In this document: piece by piece, positions 1-6,334 of the stretch
Layout: each line of letters starts with the position of its first letter
Numbering within the stretch: position 1 is the first letter of the stretch
Source of the DNA: JBBSMX01 sp038232935
GTDB taxonomy: Bacteria; Bacteroidota; Rhodothermia; Rhodothermales; JANQRZ01
Length of the DNA: 18,638 nt
NCBI GenBank assembly: GCA_038232935.1
Contig: JBBSMX010000083.1
Location: 1 to 18,638 of the forward strand
Direction of reading: 5' to 3'
Notes under the pieces: model-generated
Database searches by the model: none
The model's input: only the letters and a program-made list of their open reading frames with translations
Told to the model about the DNA's origin: nothing
Position numbers and translations under genes: made by a program

Positions 1-63
1 AGCGTGTCGTTGCTGAAGCTGGTGCATCTGAACCTCTGCTACGCAGGAATTGCCTCGATCTGA
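1..63 (+). CDS. Possible C-terminal tail of an unidentified gene, cut by window edge
   Basis: Frame 1 is open from the window edge for 20 codons and stops at TGA 61-63. The peptide contains LLKLVHLNLCYAGIA. A hydrophobic Leu-rich end followed directly by a repeated 20-mer would suit the end of a transposase gene and its insertion-sequence terminus, but nothing in so short a piece proves it. It could equally be chance, since 20 open codons are common in GC-rich DNA. It converges on mlaE, whose stop lies 78 bases away. No function is assigned. Confidence 0.22.
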   Translation, partial: SVSLLKLVHLNLCYAGIASI

Positions 64-139
64 TCAACCCGCGACTGACGTTGTGTTAGGGTGGAATGAT
101 CGAGCAGAAAAGCTGTTTTTCAACCCGCGACTGACGTTG
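64..139. repeat. 20-bp perfect direct repeat, two copies 56 bp apart
   Basis: TCAACCCGCGACTGACGTTG occurs at 64-83 and again at 120-139 with no mismatch. The copies begin immediately after the stop of the left-edge reading frame and end just before the mlaE stop codon. The 36 bases between them are less GC-rich and contain a loose AAAAGC/GCTGTTTT inverted motif. A perfect 20-mer in 76 bases is not expected by chance. Possible explanations are a small tandem duplication, subterminal binding sites of a mobile element, or a genome-wide dispersed repeat. The window alone cannot distinguish these. Confidence 0.75.
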
Positions 140-141
140 AC

Positions 142-909
142 TCACAGCATCACCACGGCGAGTACGTAATCCGCTAGCAGCACGAATACGCACGACATCA
201 CCGTCGCCCGCGTCGTACTGCGGCCGACGCCCTCGGCACCGCCGCTCGTGAAGTAGCCGTAGAAGCACGAAACGGAGGTGATGGCGAACCCGAAGGCGAG
301 CGACTTCACGACGCCGAAGAACACGTCGTACGGGCGGAACAGCAGCCGCGCCCCGTCAATGAACGTCTGCATCGGGATGGCGCCGTTGATCTCGCCCACG
401 GCGAGCCCCATCAGGATGCTGACCGTGCAGGCGACGACGTAGATCACGGGGAACATCAGCACGCCGGCCGCAACGCGCGGGAGGACGAGGTAGCTCGCCG
501 AGTTCAGCCCCATCGCTTCGAGCGCGTCGATCTGCTCCGTCACCCGCATCGTCCCGAGCTCCGCCGCGATCCGCGCGCCGACGCGCCCGGCGAGGATGAA
601 CGCCGCGATGAGGGCGCCGAGCTCCAGGATCACCGACGTCGTCACGAACGAGCCGACGGCGGTCTTGGGGAGGTAGAACGAGCCTTCGAGCTGATAGATC
701 GACTGCACCGCCGTCACCGCCCCCGTAAACGCCGATGCGAGCGCCACAATCGGGATGGAGTCGATGCCGACGCGGACGAGCTGTTCGAGCAGGTTTCGGT
801 AGTAGAGCCGGACGTTGCGCACCCCGCCGAAGGCGCTCGACAGAAGCAGCCCGAATCGGCCGATGCCGACGAAGAGGTCTTCCGTCCGAGTGCGAAGAAA
901 CGCGACCAT
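142..909 (-). CDS. mlaE: MlaE-family ABC transporter permease
   Basis: This 255-residue protein has the usual MlaE/YrbE length. It would form the inner-membrane permease of an MCE-type transporter that moves phospholipids between inner and outer membranes, with an MlaF-type ATPase and MlaD-type MCE partner. Hydrophobic segments lie at about 50-72, 90-112, 140-172, 195-220 and 235-255. The family signature is clear at 107-134: AGRVGARIAAELGTMRV followed by EQIDALEAMG. No ATPase or MCE gene follows on the minus strand before the window edge, and the 141 downstream bases are repeat and apparently non-coding DNA, so the partners must be encoded elsewhere or beyond the edge. It is divergent from radA. 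The ATG at 909 places no extra residues before the amphipathic N-terminus. Confidence 0.93.
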   Translation of the reverse strand: MVAFLRTRTEDLFVGIGRFGLLLSSAFGGVRNVRLYYRNLLEQLVRVGIDSIPIVALASAFTGAVTAVQSIYQLEGSFYLPKTAVGSFVTTSVILELGALIAAFILAGRVGARIAAELGTMRVTEQIDALEAMGLNSASYLVLPRVAAGVLMFPVIYVVACTVSILMGLAVGEINGAIPMQTFIDGARLLFRPYDVFFGVVKSLAFGFAITSVSCFYGYFTSGGAEGVGRSTTRATVMSCVFVLLADYVLAVVML

Positions 910-927
910 GGGGTGTCACTGGGGGGG

Positions 928-936
928 TGTATACTG
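928..936. promoter_or_regulatory. Candidate shared -10 region between mlaE and radA
   Basis: TGTATACTG contains the palindrome GTATAC at 929-934. It reads TATACT (930-935) toward radA and TATACA (933-928) toward mlaE, so both divergent genes could use it. It is the only TA-rich element in an otherwise very GC-rich 139-bp gap. I see no good -35 hexamer at the right distance on either strand. Support is therefore limited to position and composition. Confidence 0.3.
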
Positions 937-1048
937 AGCGGCGCACGGCACCTTACGTCGCGTCGCGTCGCGCCGTTGCGTGAAGATACTCGTTACCACA
1001 GGCAGTCCTCGCCCGAGGCGAAGCAGGGCTCGGACTACTCACGAAAGT

Positions 1049-2422
1049 ATGGCTAAGTCGAGAACGATATTTACTTGTCAGGAATGCGCGTACGTCGCGC
1101 ACCGCTGGATGGGTAAGTGCCCCGAATGCGAGGCGTGGAACTCGTTCGTCGAAGAGACCGAGCGCTCGGCGGTGAAGGCGCCGGTGATGCAGATCGTCCC
1201 CACCTTCGGCCGCGGCTCGACGGGCGGCAAGGCGCAGCGGATCACCGATGTCGAAGTCGCCGAGCAGCCGCGCCTCGTGACCGGGATGAAGGAGTTCGAC
1301 CGGGTGATGGGCGGCGGCATCATGATGGGCTCGCTCACGCTCATCGCGGGCGACCCCGGCATCGGGAAGTCCACGCTGATGACGGAGCTCGGGCGGTTCC
1401 TCCCGGCCCATACCGTGCTCTACGTCACCGGCGAGGAGTCGGCGCGGCAGGTGAAGCTCCGCGCGCAGCGGCTCGGCGTGGATACCGGCGAGTTCTTTTT
1501 GCTGGCCGAGACGAACGTCGAGGAGATCGTCGCGGCGGCGCAGGAGATCGGGCCGGATGTGATGGTGATCGACTCGATCCAGACGATCTACCGGCCGGAC
1601 CTCACGAGCGCGCCGGGCTCCGTCAGCCAGGTCCGCGAGTCCACGGCCGCGCTCCTCACTCTCACCAAGCAGATGGCGACGGCGACGTTCCTCGTCGGCC
1701 ACGTCACGAAGGCGGGCTCGATTGCCGGGCCGCGCGTACTGGAGCACATGGTCGATACCGTCGTCTACTTCGAGGGCGACCGGCACCACGCGTACCGCAT
1801 TCTGCGGACGGTCAAAAACCGGTTCGGCGCGTCGGGTGAGATCGGCCTCTTCGAGATGCGCGAGAACGGGCTGCGCGAGGTCGAGAACCCGAGCGAGATC
1901 TTTCTGTCCGAGCGGCAGTTCGGGCAGAGCGGCTCTGCCATCGTCTGCGCGATGGAGGGGACGCGGCCGATCCTCGTCGAAATTCAGGCCCTCGTCAGTC
2001 CGACGTCCTACGGCACCCCGCAGCGGACGGCGACGGGGTTCGACCCGAAGCGGCTGCAAGTGCTCCTCGCCGTGCTCGAAAAGCGCGAGGGGATGCGGCT
2101 CTCGCAGCACGACGTATTCCTCAACGTGGCCGGCGGCGTCCGGCTCGAAGAGCCCGCCGTGGACCTCGGCGTGGCGCTCGCCGTCGCCTCCTCTTTCCGC
2201 GACGTGCCGACGGACTCCGGCACCGTCGTGATCGGCGAGGTGGGGCTCGGCGGCGAGGTGCGGGCCGTGAGCCGGATCGAGGGGCGTGTGGCGGAGGTGA
2301 AGAAGCTCGGGTTCGAGCAGGCCATCATCCCGAAGGCGAACCGGAAGGGCGCGAGCTTCCCCAAAGACCTGAAAGTGCTCGCGGTGGAGCGGCTCGGGCA
2401 GGCGCTGGAGGCGGTGTTATAG
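1049..2422 (+). CDS. radA: DNA repair protein RadA (branch-migration ATPase)
   Basis: RadA is a cytosolic RecA-like helicase that works with RecA in branch migration during recombinational repair. The 457-residue product matches the family length. Visible in order are a C4 zinc finger at 10-27 (CQEC and CPEC), Walker A GDPGIGKST at 101-109, Walker B VMVIDSIQT at 171-179, the diagnostic RadA motif KNRFG at 256-260, and a C-terminal Lon-protease-like domain from about 290 to the end with no sign of protease activity expected. The frame opens earlier, from a GTG at 980, but the ATG at 1049 gives the canonical MAKSRTIFTCQEC start, whereas the upstream 23 residues look non-homologous. A strong hairpin follows the stop, so the gene is probably transcribed alone. 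Confidence 0.96.
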   Translation: MAKSRTIFTCQECAYVAHRWMGKCPECEAWNSFVEETERSAVKAPVMQIVPTFGRGSTGGKAQRITDVEVAEQPRLVTGMKEFDRVMGGGIMMGSLTLIAGDPGIGKSTLMTELGRFLPAHTVLYVTGEESARQVKLRAQRLGVDTGEFFLLAETNVEEIVAAAQEIGPDVMVIDSIQTIYRPDLTSAPGSVSQVRESTAALLTLTKQMATATFLVGHVTKAGSIAGPRVLEHMVDTVVYFEGDRHHAYRILRTVKNRFGASGEIGLFEMRENGLREVENPSEIFLSERQFGQSGSAIVCAMEGTRPILVEIQALVSPTSYGTPQRTATGFDPKRLQVLLAVLEKREGMRLSQHDVFLNVAGGVRLEEPAVDLGVALAVASSFRDVPTDSGTVVIGEVGLGGEVRAVSRIEGRVAEVKKLGFEQAIIPKANRKGASFPKDLKVLAVERLGQALEAVL

Positions 2423-2449
2423 CGCAGGACTGGATAGCCGAAATACAAA

Positions 2450-2490
2450 GAGGCCCGGTCGCTGGGGGAGCGACCGGGCCTCCGTTCTTT
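2450..2490 (+). terminator. Rho-independent-like terminator after radA
   Basis: A perfect 14-bp stem pairs 2450-2463 (GAGGCCCGGTCGCT) with 2469-2482 around a five-base GGGGG loop. It is followed by CGTTCTTT, a short and imperfect T tract. It begins 27 bases after the radA stop. The stem is very stable; the weak T tract lowers certainty about intrinsic termination. Confidence 0.75.
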
Positions 2491-2629
2491 GGAACAAGAG
2501 CCTAGAAGTGTGGGGCTCTCTTCAACGCCTGAACATCTGGAGATGTGAAGTGCGGTTTGATCGAGTAGGGTCTGCGGGAAGAACCTGGCTCGGGCACTGG
2601 GAGACTTCGAGGCGTCTCAGGGATGTGCG

Positions 2630-2737
2630 ATGTCAAAGAAATGCACCTCCTGTGACGGGGTTAATCGCGAGGTGTTCCGGCGCTACGCACATCAAGATTC
2701 CATTATGTGCTCGAGCGCTGTATTTGAATGTGTGTAG
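2630..2737 (+). CDS. Possible 35-residue CxxC microprotein
   Basis: ATG at 2630 opens a 35-codon frame ending at TAG 2735-2737. The product begins MSKKCTSCDGVNREVF and has four cysteines, the first pair as CTSC, which resembles half of a zinc knuckle. An imperfect hairpin (2594-2628) lies just upstream of the start. No homology is recognised, there is no ribosome-binding site, and a frame this short can arise by chance. It is listed because its composition is less random than the overlapping longer frame, and because it sits in an otherwise unexplained region. Confidence 0.2.
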   Translation: MSKKCTSCDGVNREVFRRYAHQDSIMCSSAVFECV

Positions 2738-2893
2738 CTACGGAATATTTCTAGGCCTGAGTAGGAACGGCGGCGTCTGCTCGGTAGCAGCACGGTGCGA
2801 CGAGCGAGTCTCGTATTCTCCGCCTCGTCCCTGCGCGTCCGTTCTCTCTACTAGATCATTTTCGAAAGGTCGCCCGTAAGCAGGGGCGTCGGC

Positions 2894-2901
2894 TATTTTA
2901 G
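2894..2901 (+). promoter_or_regulatory. Candidate -7 element for the sigma-factor unit
   Basis: TATTTTAG sits about 95 bases before the sigma-factor ATG and resembles the Bacteroidota -7 consensus TAnnTTTG. The sequence before it, CAGGGGCGTC at 2881-2890, recurs at 7879-7888 upstream of TAGTTTAG before apt. That similarity supports a shared promoter style. No TTG -33 element is found at the expected spacing. Confidence 0.3.
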
Positions 2902-2911
2902 CCCTCGGCGC

Positions 2912-2936
2912 GGTGCGGTCGCCGCACCCCTCTTTT
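2912..2936 (+). terminator. Hairpin with T tract in the leader of the sigma-factor gene
   Basis: A perfect 7-bp stem pairs GGTGCGG (2912-2918) with CCGCACC (2922-2928) around a TCG loop, followed by CCTCTTTT. It lies between the candidate -7 element and the sigma ATG at 2996. It could be an attenuator in the leader, or a terminator for upstream transcription if the true promoter is further downstream. A second pairing, GCGCGGC (2952-2958) with GCCGCGC (2978-2984), lies just before the start codon. Confidence 0.4.
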
Positions 2937-2995
2937 CGCACAATAACCCCGGCGCGGCTGCCGTTACCCGAGCGTGCGCCGCGCAGCCTAGCAGC

Positions 2996-3580
2996 ATGGA
3001 GCACCTGCCAGACGAAGCCCTCGTCGCAGCCTACGTTGACCATGGCGATGAGCGGGCCTTCCGCCTCCTCGTCGAACGGCATCAGGACCGGATCTACGGC
3101 TACCTGGTGGGGATGGTGCGCGACCGCGAGGTCGCCAACGATCTCTTCCAGGAGACCTTCCTCCGCGCCATTGCCGCGATGCAGAAGCGACGGGGCTCGT
3201 ACGAGAAGCAGGGCCGATGGCTGGGCTGGGTGATGCGCATCGCTCGCAACGCCGCCCTCGACCACCTCCGCAGCCGCAAGAAGTGGCAGGACGTGGACTC
3301 GGGCGACGAAGAGGGCACCTCGTTCTTTGAGCGGCTTCCCGATGAGGGACCCGACGCCACTATCCTGCTCGACACGGCGGAGCGCGTGGAGGAACTGCGC
3401 GCCGCCGTCGAGAAGCTCCCGCCCGAGCAGCGCGAGGTCGTCCTGCTCCGCCACGAGTCCGAACTCACCTTTCGCGAGATCGCCGAGATCACGGACGTCT
3501 CCATCAACACCGCCCTCGGGCGGATGCGCTACGCGCTCATCAACCTCCGCAAGACCCTCATTCCGGACGCCGCTAAATAG
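2996..3580 (+). CDS. ECF-type RNA polymerase sigma factor
   Basis: This 194-residue protein has the two-domain sigma2/sigma4 layout of extracytoplasmic-function sigma factors. Region 2 spans about 20-92, with the -10-recognition helix around DREVANDLFQETFLRA (43-58) and RIARNAALDHLRSRKK (81-96). An acidic linker (98-127) follows. Region 4 spans about 133-186, with LPPEQREVVLLRHE and the helix-turn-helix LTFREIAEITDVSINTALGR. It would direct core RNA polymerase to a stress or envelope regulon. It opens a four-gene plus-strand unit, with the next start 68 bases after its stop. The next protein has one membrane segment, as expected for a cognate anti-sigma factor. No GGAAC/CGTC-type autoregulatory promoter was found upstream. 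Confidence 0.92.
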   Translation: MEHLPDEALVAAYVDHGDERAFRLLVERHQDRIYGYLVGMVRDREVANDLFQETFLRAIAAMQKRRGSYEKQGRWLGWVMRIARNAALDHLRSRKKWQDVDSGDEEGTSFFERLPDEGPDATILLDTAERVEELRAAVEKLPPEQREVVLLRHESELTFREIAEITDVSINTALGRMRYALINLRKTLIPDAAK

Positions 3581-3648
3581 CTAGACCTCCATTCCTACCC
3601 GGCCGCCGGCCGACCCAGACCGACCCAGCCTCTGATCCCACCGATACT

Positions 3649-4716
3649 ATGCACGACGAGTTGAACGCCATCCGTCGCCTCTACGGCGAGCCCGGCATCA
3701 GCGACCCGCCCCCCGACGCGCAGGCCGTGCCGGCCGCGCTGGCGGAGATGAAAGCGGCACTGGACGCGCTCCCCCCGCAGCGCCCCGATGCCTTCGTGAT
3801 CGACGCCGTCGTGGCCGCGGCGGGCGAGGCGGCGTGGGCTGCCGCGCTTGGGCCGATCCGCCAGGTCTACGACGAGGAGCCGGAGCCGCTCGTCTCGGCG
3901 CAGGCCGAGTCCGAAGCCGCTGTCCTCGCGCAGATGAAGGCGGCGCTGGACCGCCTGCCGCCGCAGCGCCCCGACCTCGCGGTGATCGATGCCGTCGTGG
4001 CTACCGCGGCGCTGCCGTCGCGCCCGGTCCCCGTCGGGGCCACTGCCGGGCGGGCCGCCGACCGGCCGGCCCGCGCCGCGCCGCGCCGCGGGGTCGTCGC
4101 CGCGTTGAGTGCGGTGTTCGCCCTCGTGCTCGTCTTCGGGGGCGGGCTCTGGCTGAGCCGCGATACCGCTGCTCCGCGAGAGATCGCTTCCGCCGACCGT
4201 TTCGAAGCGGAGAAGCAGGAGGTGGATGCCGCACCGCTGGTGGCCGAGGGTTCTGCCGAAGATGCGCTCGAAGAGCCGGCTTCGGCCGCCCCGACTGAGG
4301 TGACGGGCCCGCTGGCCGCAGCGGCACCGCAGCGCACAGCCTCGCCTGCTCCTGCGAACGAAATCGTACAAAATGAGCGTGCGCGGTTGGCGGACGCGAT
4401 GGCGGCGGACGTGCCGGCTGCGTCTGCCCGACGCGATATGACCACCGCGCCCGCAGCGCCGAATGCCGCACCGAATGCTGAGATGGCGGCGCTGAGCGCC
4501 GATAGGGCGAAGGTCGAAGGCGCGACACTCGCCAGCGAAGAAGCCCTCCCGCTCACCGATGGCGATGAGGAACTGCAGCTCCTCTACCTCCGCGTCCGCG
4601 AGATGCAGGCCGCACAGGCCGGGCTCGGGTGGGACACGCCGCTCGTCCCGCTGGGTATCGCGCCGGATTCCGTCCCGGCCGCGACCGGCTGGATGCAGGT
4701 GCGCGTCCAGCGCTGA
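3649..4716 (+). CDS. Single-pass membrane protein, candidate anti-sigma factor
   Basis: Family not recognised; 355 residues. The N-terminal 147 residues, probably cytoplasmic, carry two copies of one segment offset by exactly 62 residues. IRRLYG at 8 matches IRQVYD at 70; MKAALDALPPQRPD at 34-47 matches MKAALDRLPPQRPD at 96-109; and both continue into VIDAVVA. A basic stretch (APRRG) precedes a membrane helix at about 148-169. The remainder, about 186 residues, is Ala/Glu-rich and would lie outside the cytoplasm, ending in a conserved-looking segment around ELQLLYLRVREMQAAQAG. Gene order (immediately after an ECF sigma gene) and topology fit an anti-sigma factor, but no zinc-binding HxxxCxxC anti-sigma motif is present. 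The function is therefore inferred from context only. Confidence 0.7.
   Translation: MHDELNAIRRLYGEPGISDPPPDAQAVPAALAEMKAALDALPPQRPDAFVIDAVVAAAGEAAWAAALGPIRQVYDEEPEPLVSAQAESEAAVLAQMKAALDRLPPQRPDLAVIDAVVATAALPSRPVPVGATAGRAADRPARAAPRRGVVAALSAVFALVLVFGGGLWLSRDTAAPREIASADRFEAEKQEVDAAPLVAEGSAEDALEEPASAAPTEVTGPLAAAAPQRTASPAPANEIVQNERARLADAMAADVPAASARRDMTTAPAAPNAAPNAEMAALSADRAKVEGATLASEEALPLTDGDEELQLLYLRVREMQAAQAGLGWDTPLVPLGIAPDSVPAATGWMQVRVQR
3661..4008 (+). repeat. Coding tandem duplication (two ~54-codon copies, 186-bp offset)
   Basis: Codons 5-58 and 67-120 of the membrane protein encode related segments. Identity is also visible in the DNA: ATGAAAGCGGCACTGGAC at 3748 pairs with ATGAAGGCGGCGCTGGAC at 3934, and CCGCAGCGCCCCGA occurs in both copies. 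Most differences fall at third codon positions, so this looks like an old in-frame duplication kept under protein-level selection. Confidence 0.85.
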
Positions 4717-4742
4717 CTCCTTCCCCACGTTCCCGACCGACC

Positions 4743-5432
4743 ATGACACGTTTCGTCCTCCTTACCGGGTTCGCGCTCGTCACCGTCTCCGTGCAGGCGC
4801 AGGTCCCCGCCGGCTTTGCCGCCGGCCGCCCCGCCGAGGCTGAAGTTCACCGGCTGGAGATCCACAACGGGACCGTCTATCACGACGGCAACGCCCTCTC
4901 CGCCGGAGCGTTGCCGGCTGGCCTCGACGTCGAAGGGATGAGCATGTCGTTCGAGTACAGTGGGCCTGTCGCGCCCGCAATCGGGCTCAACGGCCGGATC
5001 TACGCGCTCGAAGGCAGCCGCCTCGTGGAGTTGGACGAAGCGGGGATGGACCGGCAGGCGTTCGCCCTCACTCAGCCTCAGCCGCTCGGCGAGTCTGCCG
5101 CCAAGCAGGCCGAGCAGGCGTATCTACAGGGCCTCTCCGAGCGCGACCGCACCCTCTACGAGCGGCTCGTCCGCGAACGCGAGATGGAAGCCGAGACGAT
5201 CCAACTCGCCCGCGCCCTCCGCCAGAACCCGAGGGATGCCGCATACGCGACGCTCCGGTCCCAACTCCGCGAGAAGCTCGAAGCCATGTTCGAACTCAAG
5301 CAGGAGAACCGACGCGAGGAGGCTCGCCAGGTGGAGGAGGTGCTGGAGGCGCTGCGCCAGCAGCTCCAAAAGCGCGAGGCGATGCGCGACGAGATCATCC
5401 AGCACCGCTTGCGCGAACTGACAGGGCAGTAA
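4743..5432 (+). CDS. Exported coiled-coil protein A of the sigma-factor unit
   Basis: The 229-residue product starts with a Sec-type signal peptide (MTRFVLLTGFALVTVSVQAQ, cleavage likely near 18-20). No lipobox is present, so it is probably periplasmic. Residues 30-105 look beta-rich (VHRLEIHNGTVYHDG; NGRIYALEGSRLVEL). From about 115 to the end the sequence is charged and helical, a predicted coiled coil rich in Glu, Arg, Gln and Leu. The last 55 residues match the end of the next protein: LREKLEAMFELKQENRREEA here and LRDTLERTFDFKQQSRRERI there, both closing in REL-x-G. The ATG at 4743 was chosen because it gives the signal peptide directly; the frame is open further upstream. It starts 26 bases after the previous stop. 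No family name is recognised. Spy/CpxP-like or CnrX-like periplasmic sensors offer a structural analogy only. Confidence 0.75.
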   Translation: MTRFVLLTGFALVTVSVQAQVPAGFAAGRPAEAEVHRLEIHNGTVYHDGNALSAGALPAGLDVEGMSMSFEYSGPVAPAIGLNGRIYALEGSRLVELDEAGMDRQAFALTQPQPLGESAAKQAEQAYLQGLSERDRTLYERLVREREMEAETIQLARALRQNPRDAAYATLRSQLREKLEAMFELKQENRREEARQVEEVLEALRQQLQKREAMRDEIIQHRLRELTGQ

Positions 5433-5450
5433 GGCTTCGCAGGGCCGAGC

Positions 5451-5491
5451 ATACGGAGGGTGCAGCGGGACCCCGTCCCGTCCGGCCGTAT
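5451..5491 (+). other. Two-stem hairpin between the two coiled-coil genes
   Basis: ATACGG (5451-5456) pairs with CCGTAT (5486-5491), enclosing CGGGAC (5466-5471) paired with GTCCCG (5475-5480) around a CCC loop. It has no T tract and sits in an 83-base gap. It is more likely an mRNA-stability or expression-tuning element than a terminator. Confidence 0.45.
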
Positions 5492-5515
5492 CTCTTCACT
5501 AACCTAGGTTTTGTC

Positions 5516-6310
5516 ATGCGTATTTCTACTCTCCTCCTGTGCGTCGCTGCGCTCAGCGCCCCGCTCGCCACCGCGCAGGATCTCACCGTCGAGCGCGACG
5601 GCGCAGAGATCACGATCACCCGTCCCGACGGTACCGTCGAGCGGTTCACGGTGGATGAGGCCACGCCCCTTCGGGTCCGGGTGAAAGACGGCCCCCTCCT
5701 CGTCGAGCGCGAGGGGGAAGAGGACGGGCTGCGCCGCCGCATCGAAGTGGAGCGCCGGGGCGACGGCCCCGCCGTGTGGTTCGAGGGCGGTGACGATGAC
5801 GAGCGTCCGCGTGCCTTCGCGTTCCGGATGAGGCCGGGCGAGGCACCGTTCGATGTAGAAAAATTCGATATCGAGATGGATGCGGACTCCGTCGTCCACC
5901 GAATGGTGCGCCGCCGGGGGAGGCCCGGCGCGTTCGACATGGCGTTCGAGGGCGAGGGCTTTGCGCCGTGGCCCGGTTTCGGAGAGCGGGGCGTGACGCC
6001 CGAAACGCGCCGCTCCATCGCCGAGGGCGAGCGCGCGAGCCGCGACCTCGCTTCCCGTCTCCGTCGCGCCGAAGGGGCCGAACGCGAACGCCCCACCCGT
6101 GAGTTGCGCGACACGCTGGAACGGACGTTCGACTTCAAGCAGCAGTCCCGCCGTGAGCGGATCGAACACCTCCAGCAGGACGCCGAGCGCCTCCAGGGCG
6201 ACCTGTCGAAGTTGAACGACGAGGTGGCCGAGCGCGAAAAGGCGCGGCGCGAGATCATCGAGCGCCGCCAGCGCGAGCTACTCGGCGAGGGCAGCGAGCT
6301 CGACTGGTAA
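5516..6310 (+). CDS. Exported coiled-coil protein B of the sigma-factor unit
   Basis: The 264-residue product has a signal peptide (MRISTLLLCVAALSAPLATAQ). Residues 22-75 are beta-strand-like (LTVERDGAEITITRPDGTVE). A long, highly charged middle section follows, then a helical C-terminus (about 165-255) that is paralogous to protein A: LRDTLERTFDFKQQSRRERI, then REKARREIIERRQRELLGE. It is the last gene of the unit; a strong terminator begins 24 bases after its stop. Nothing identifies an enzymatic role. The shared tail suggests that proteins A and B contact the same partner or each other, perhaps the extracytoplasmic part of the membrane protein encoded upstream. That is inference from context. 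Confidence 0.75.
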   Translation: MRISTLLLCVAALSAPLATAQDLTVERDGAEITITRPDGTVERFTVDEATPLRVRVKDGPLLVEREGEEDGLRRRIEVERRGDGPAVWFEGGDDDERPRAFAFRMRPGEAPFDVEKFDIEMDADSVVHRMVRRRGRPGAFDMAFEGEGFAPWPGFGERGVTPETRRSIAEGERASRDLASRLRRAEGAERERPTRELRDTLERTFDFKQQSRRERIEHLQQDAERLQGDLSKLNDEVAEREKARREIIERRQRELLGEGSELDW

Positions 6311-6334
6311 GCACCCCCCCATCCTCGTAGCCCT

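Larger units (their letters stand above)
2483..2995. other. Long AT-richer intergenic region
   Basis: About 500 bases separate the radA terminator from the sigma-factor start. Up to about 2880 the composition is visibly less GC-rich than any gene here. Small inverted repeats can be seen: ACATCT-GG-AGATGT at 2533-2546, a GCAC/GTGC plus GAGAC/GTCTC hairpin at 2594-2628, and CTGCT-CGGT-AGCAG near 2778-2791. I looked for tRNA, tmRNA, RNase P, SRP and 6S hallmarks and saw none. A 123-codon frame at 2508-2879 looks random. One 35-codon CxxC frame is listed separately. The region may be degraded transferred DNA, a regulatory leader, or an unrecognised small RNA locus. Confidence 0.5.

Noticed and set aside
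980..1048. N-terminal extension of RadA from GTG 980
   Set aside because: The extra 23 residues lack any RadA similarity; ATG 1049 gives the canonical start just before the zinc finger.
953..2110. 385-codon minus-strand frame opposite radA
   Set aside because: Antisense shadow of radA created by codon bias; Arg/Leu/His-rich with no family signature.
2508..2879. 123-codon plus-strand frame in the radA-sigma gap
   Set aside because: Starts at GTG, has no domain, signal or membrane segment, is Cys/Arg/Ser-rich without pattern, and overlaps hairpins and the more plausible 35-codon frame.
5505..5513. TAGGTTTTG as a promoter for coiled-coil protein B
   Set aside because: It sits only three bases before the ATG, so transcription would begin inside the coding region.
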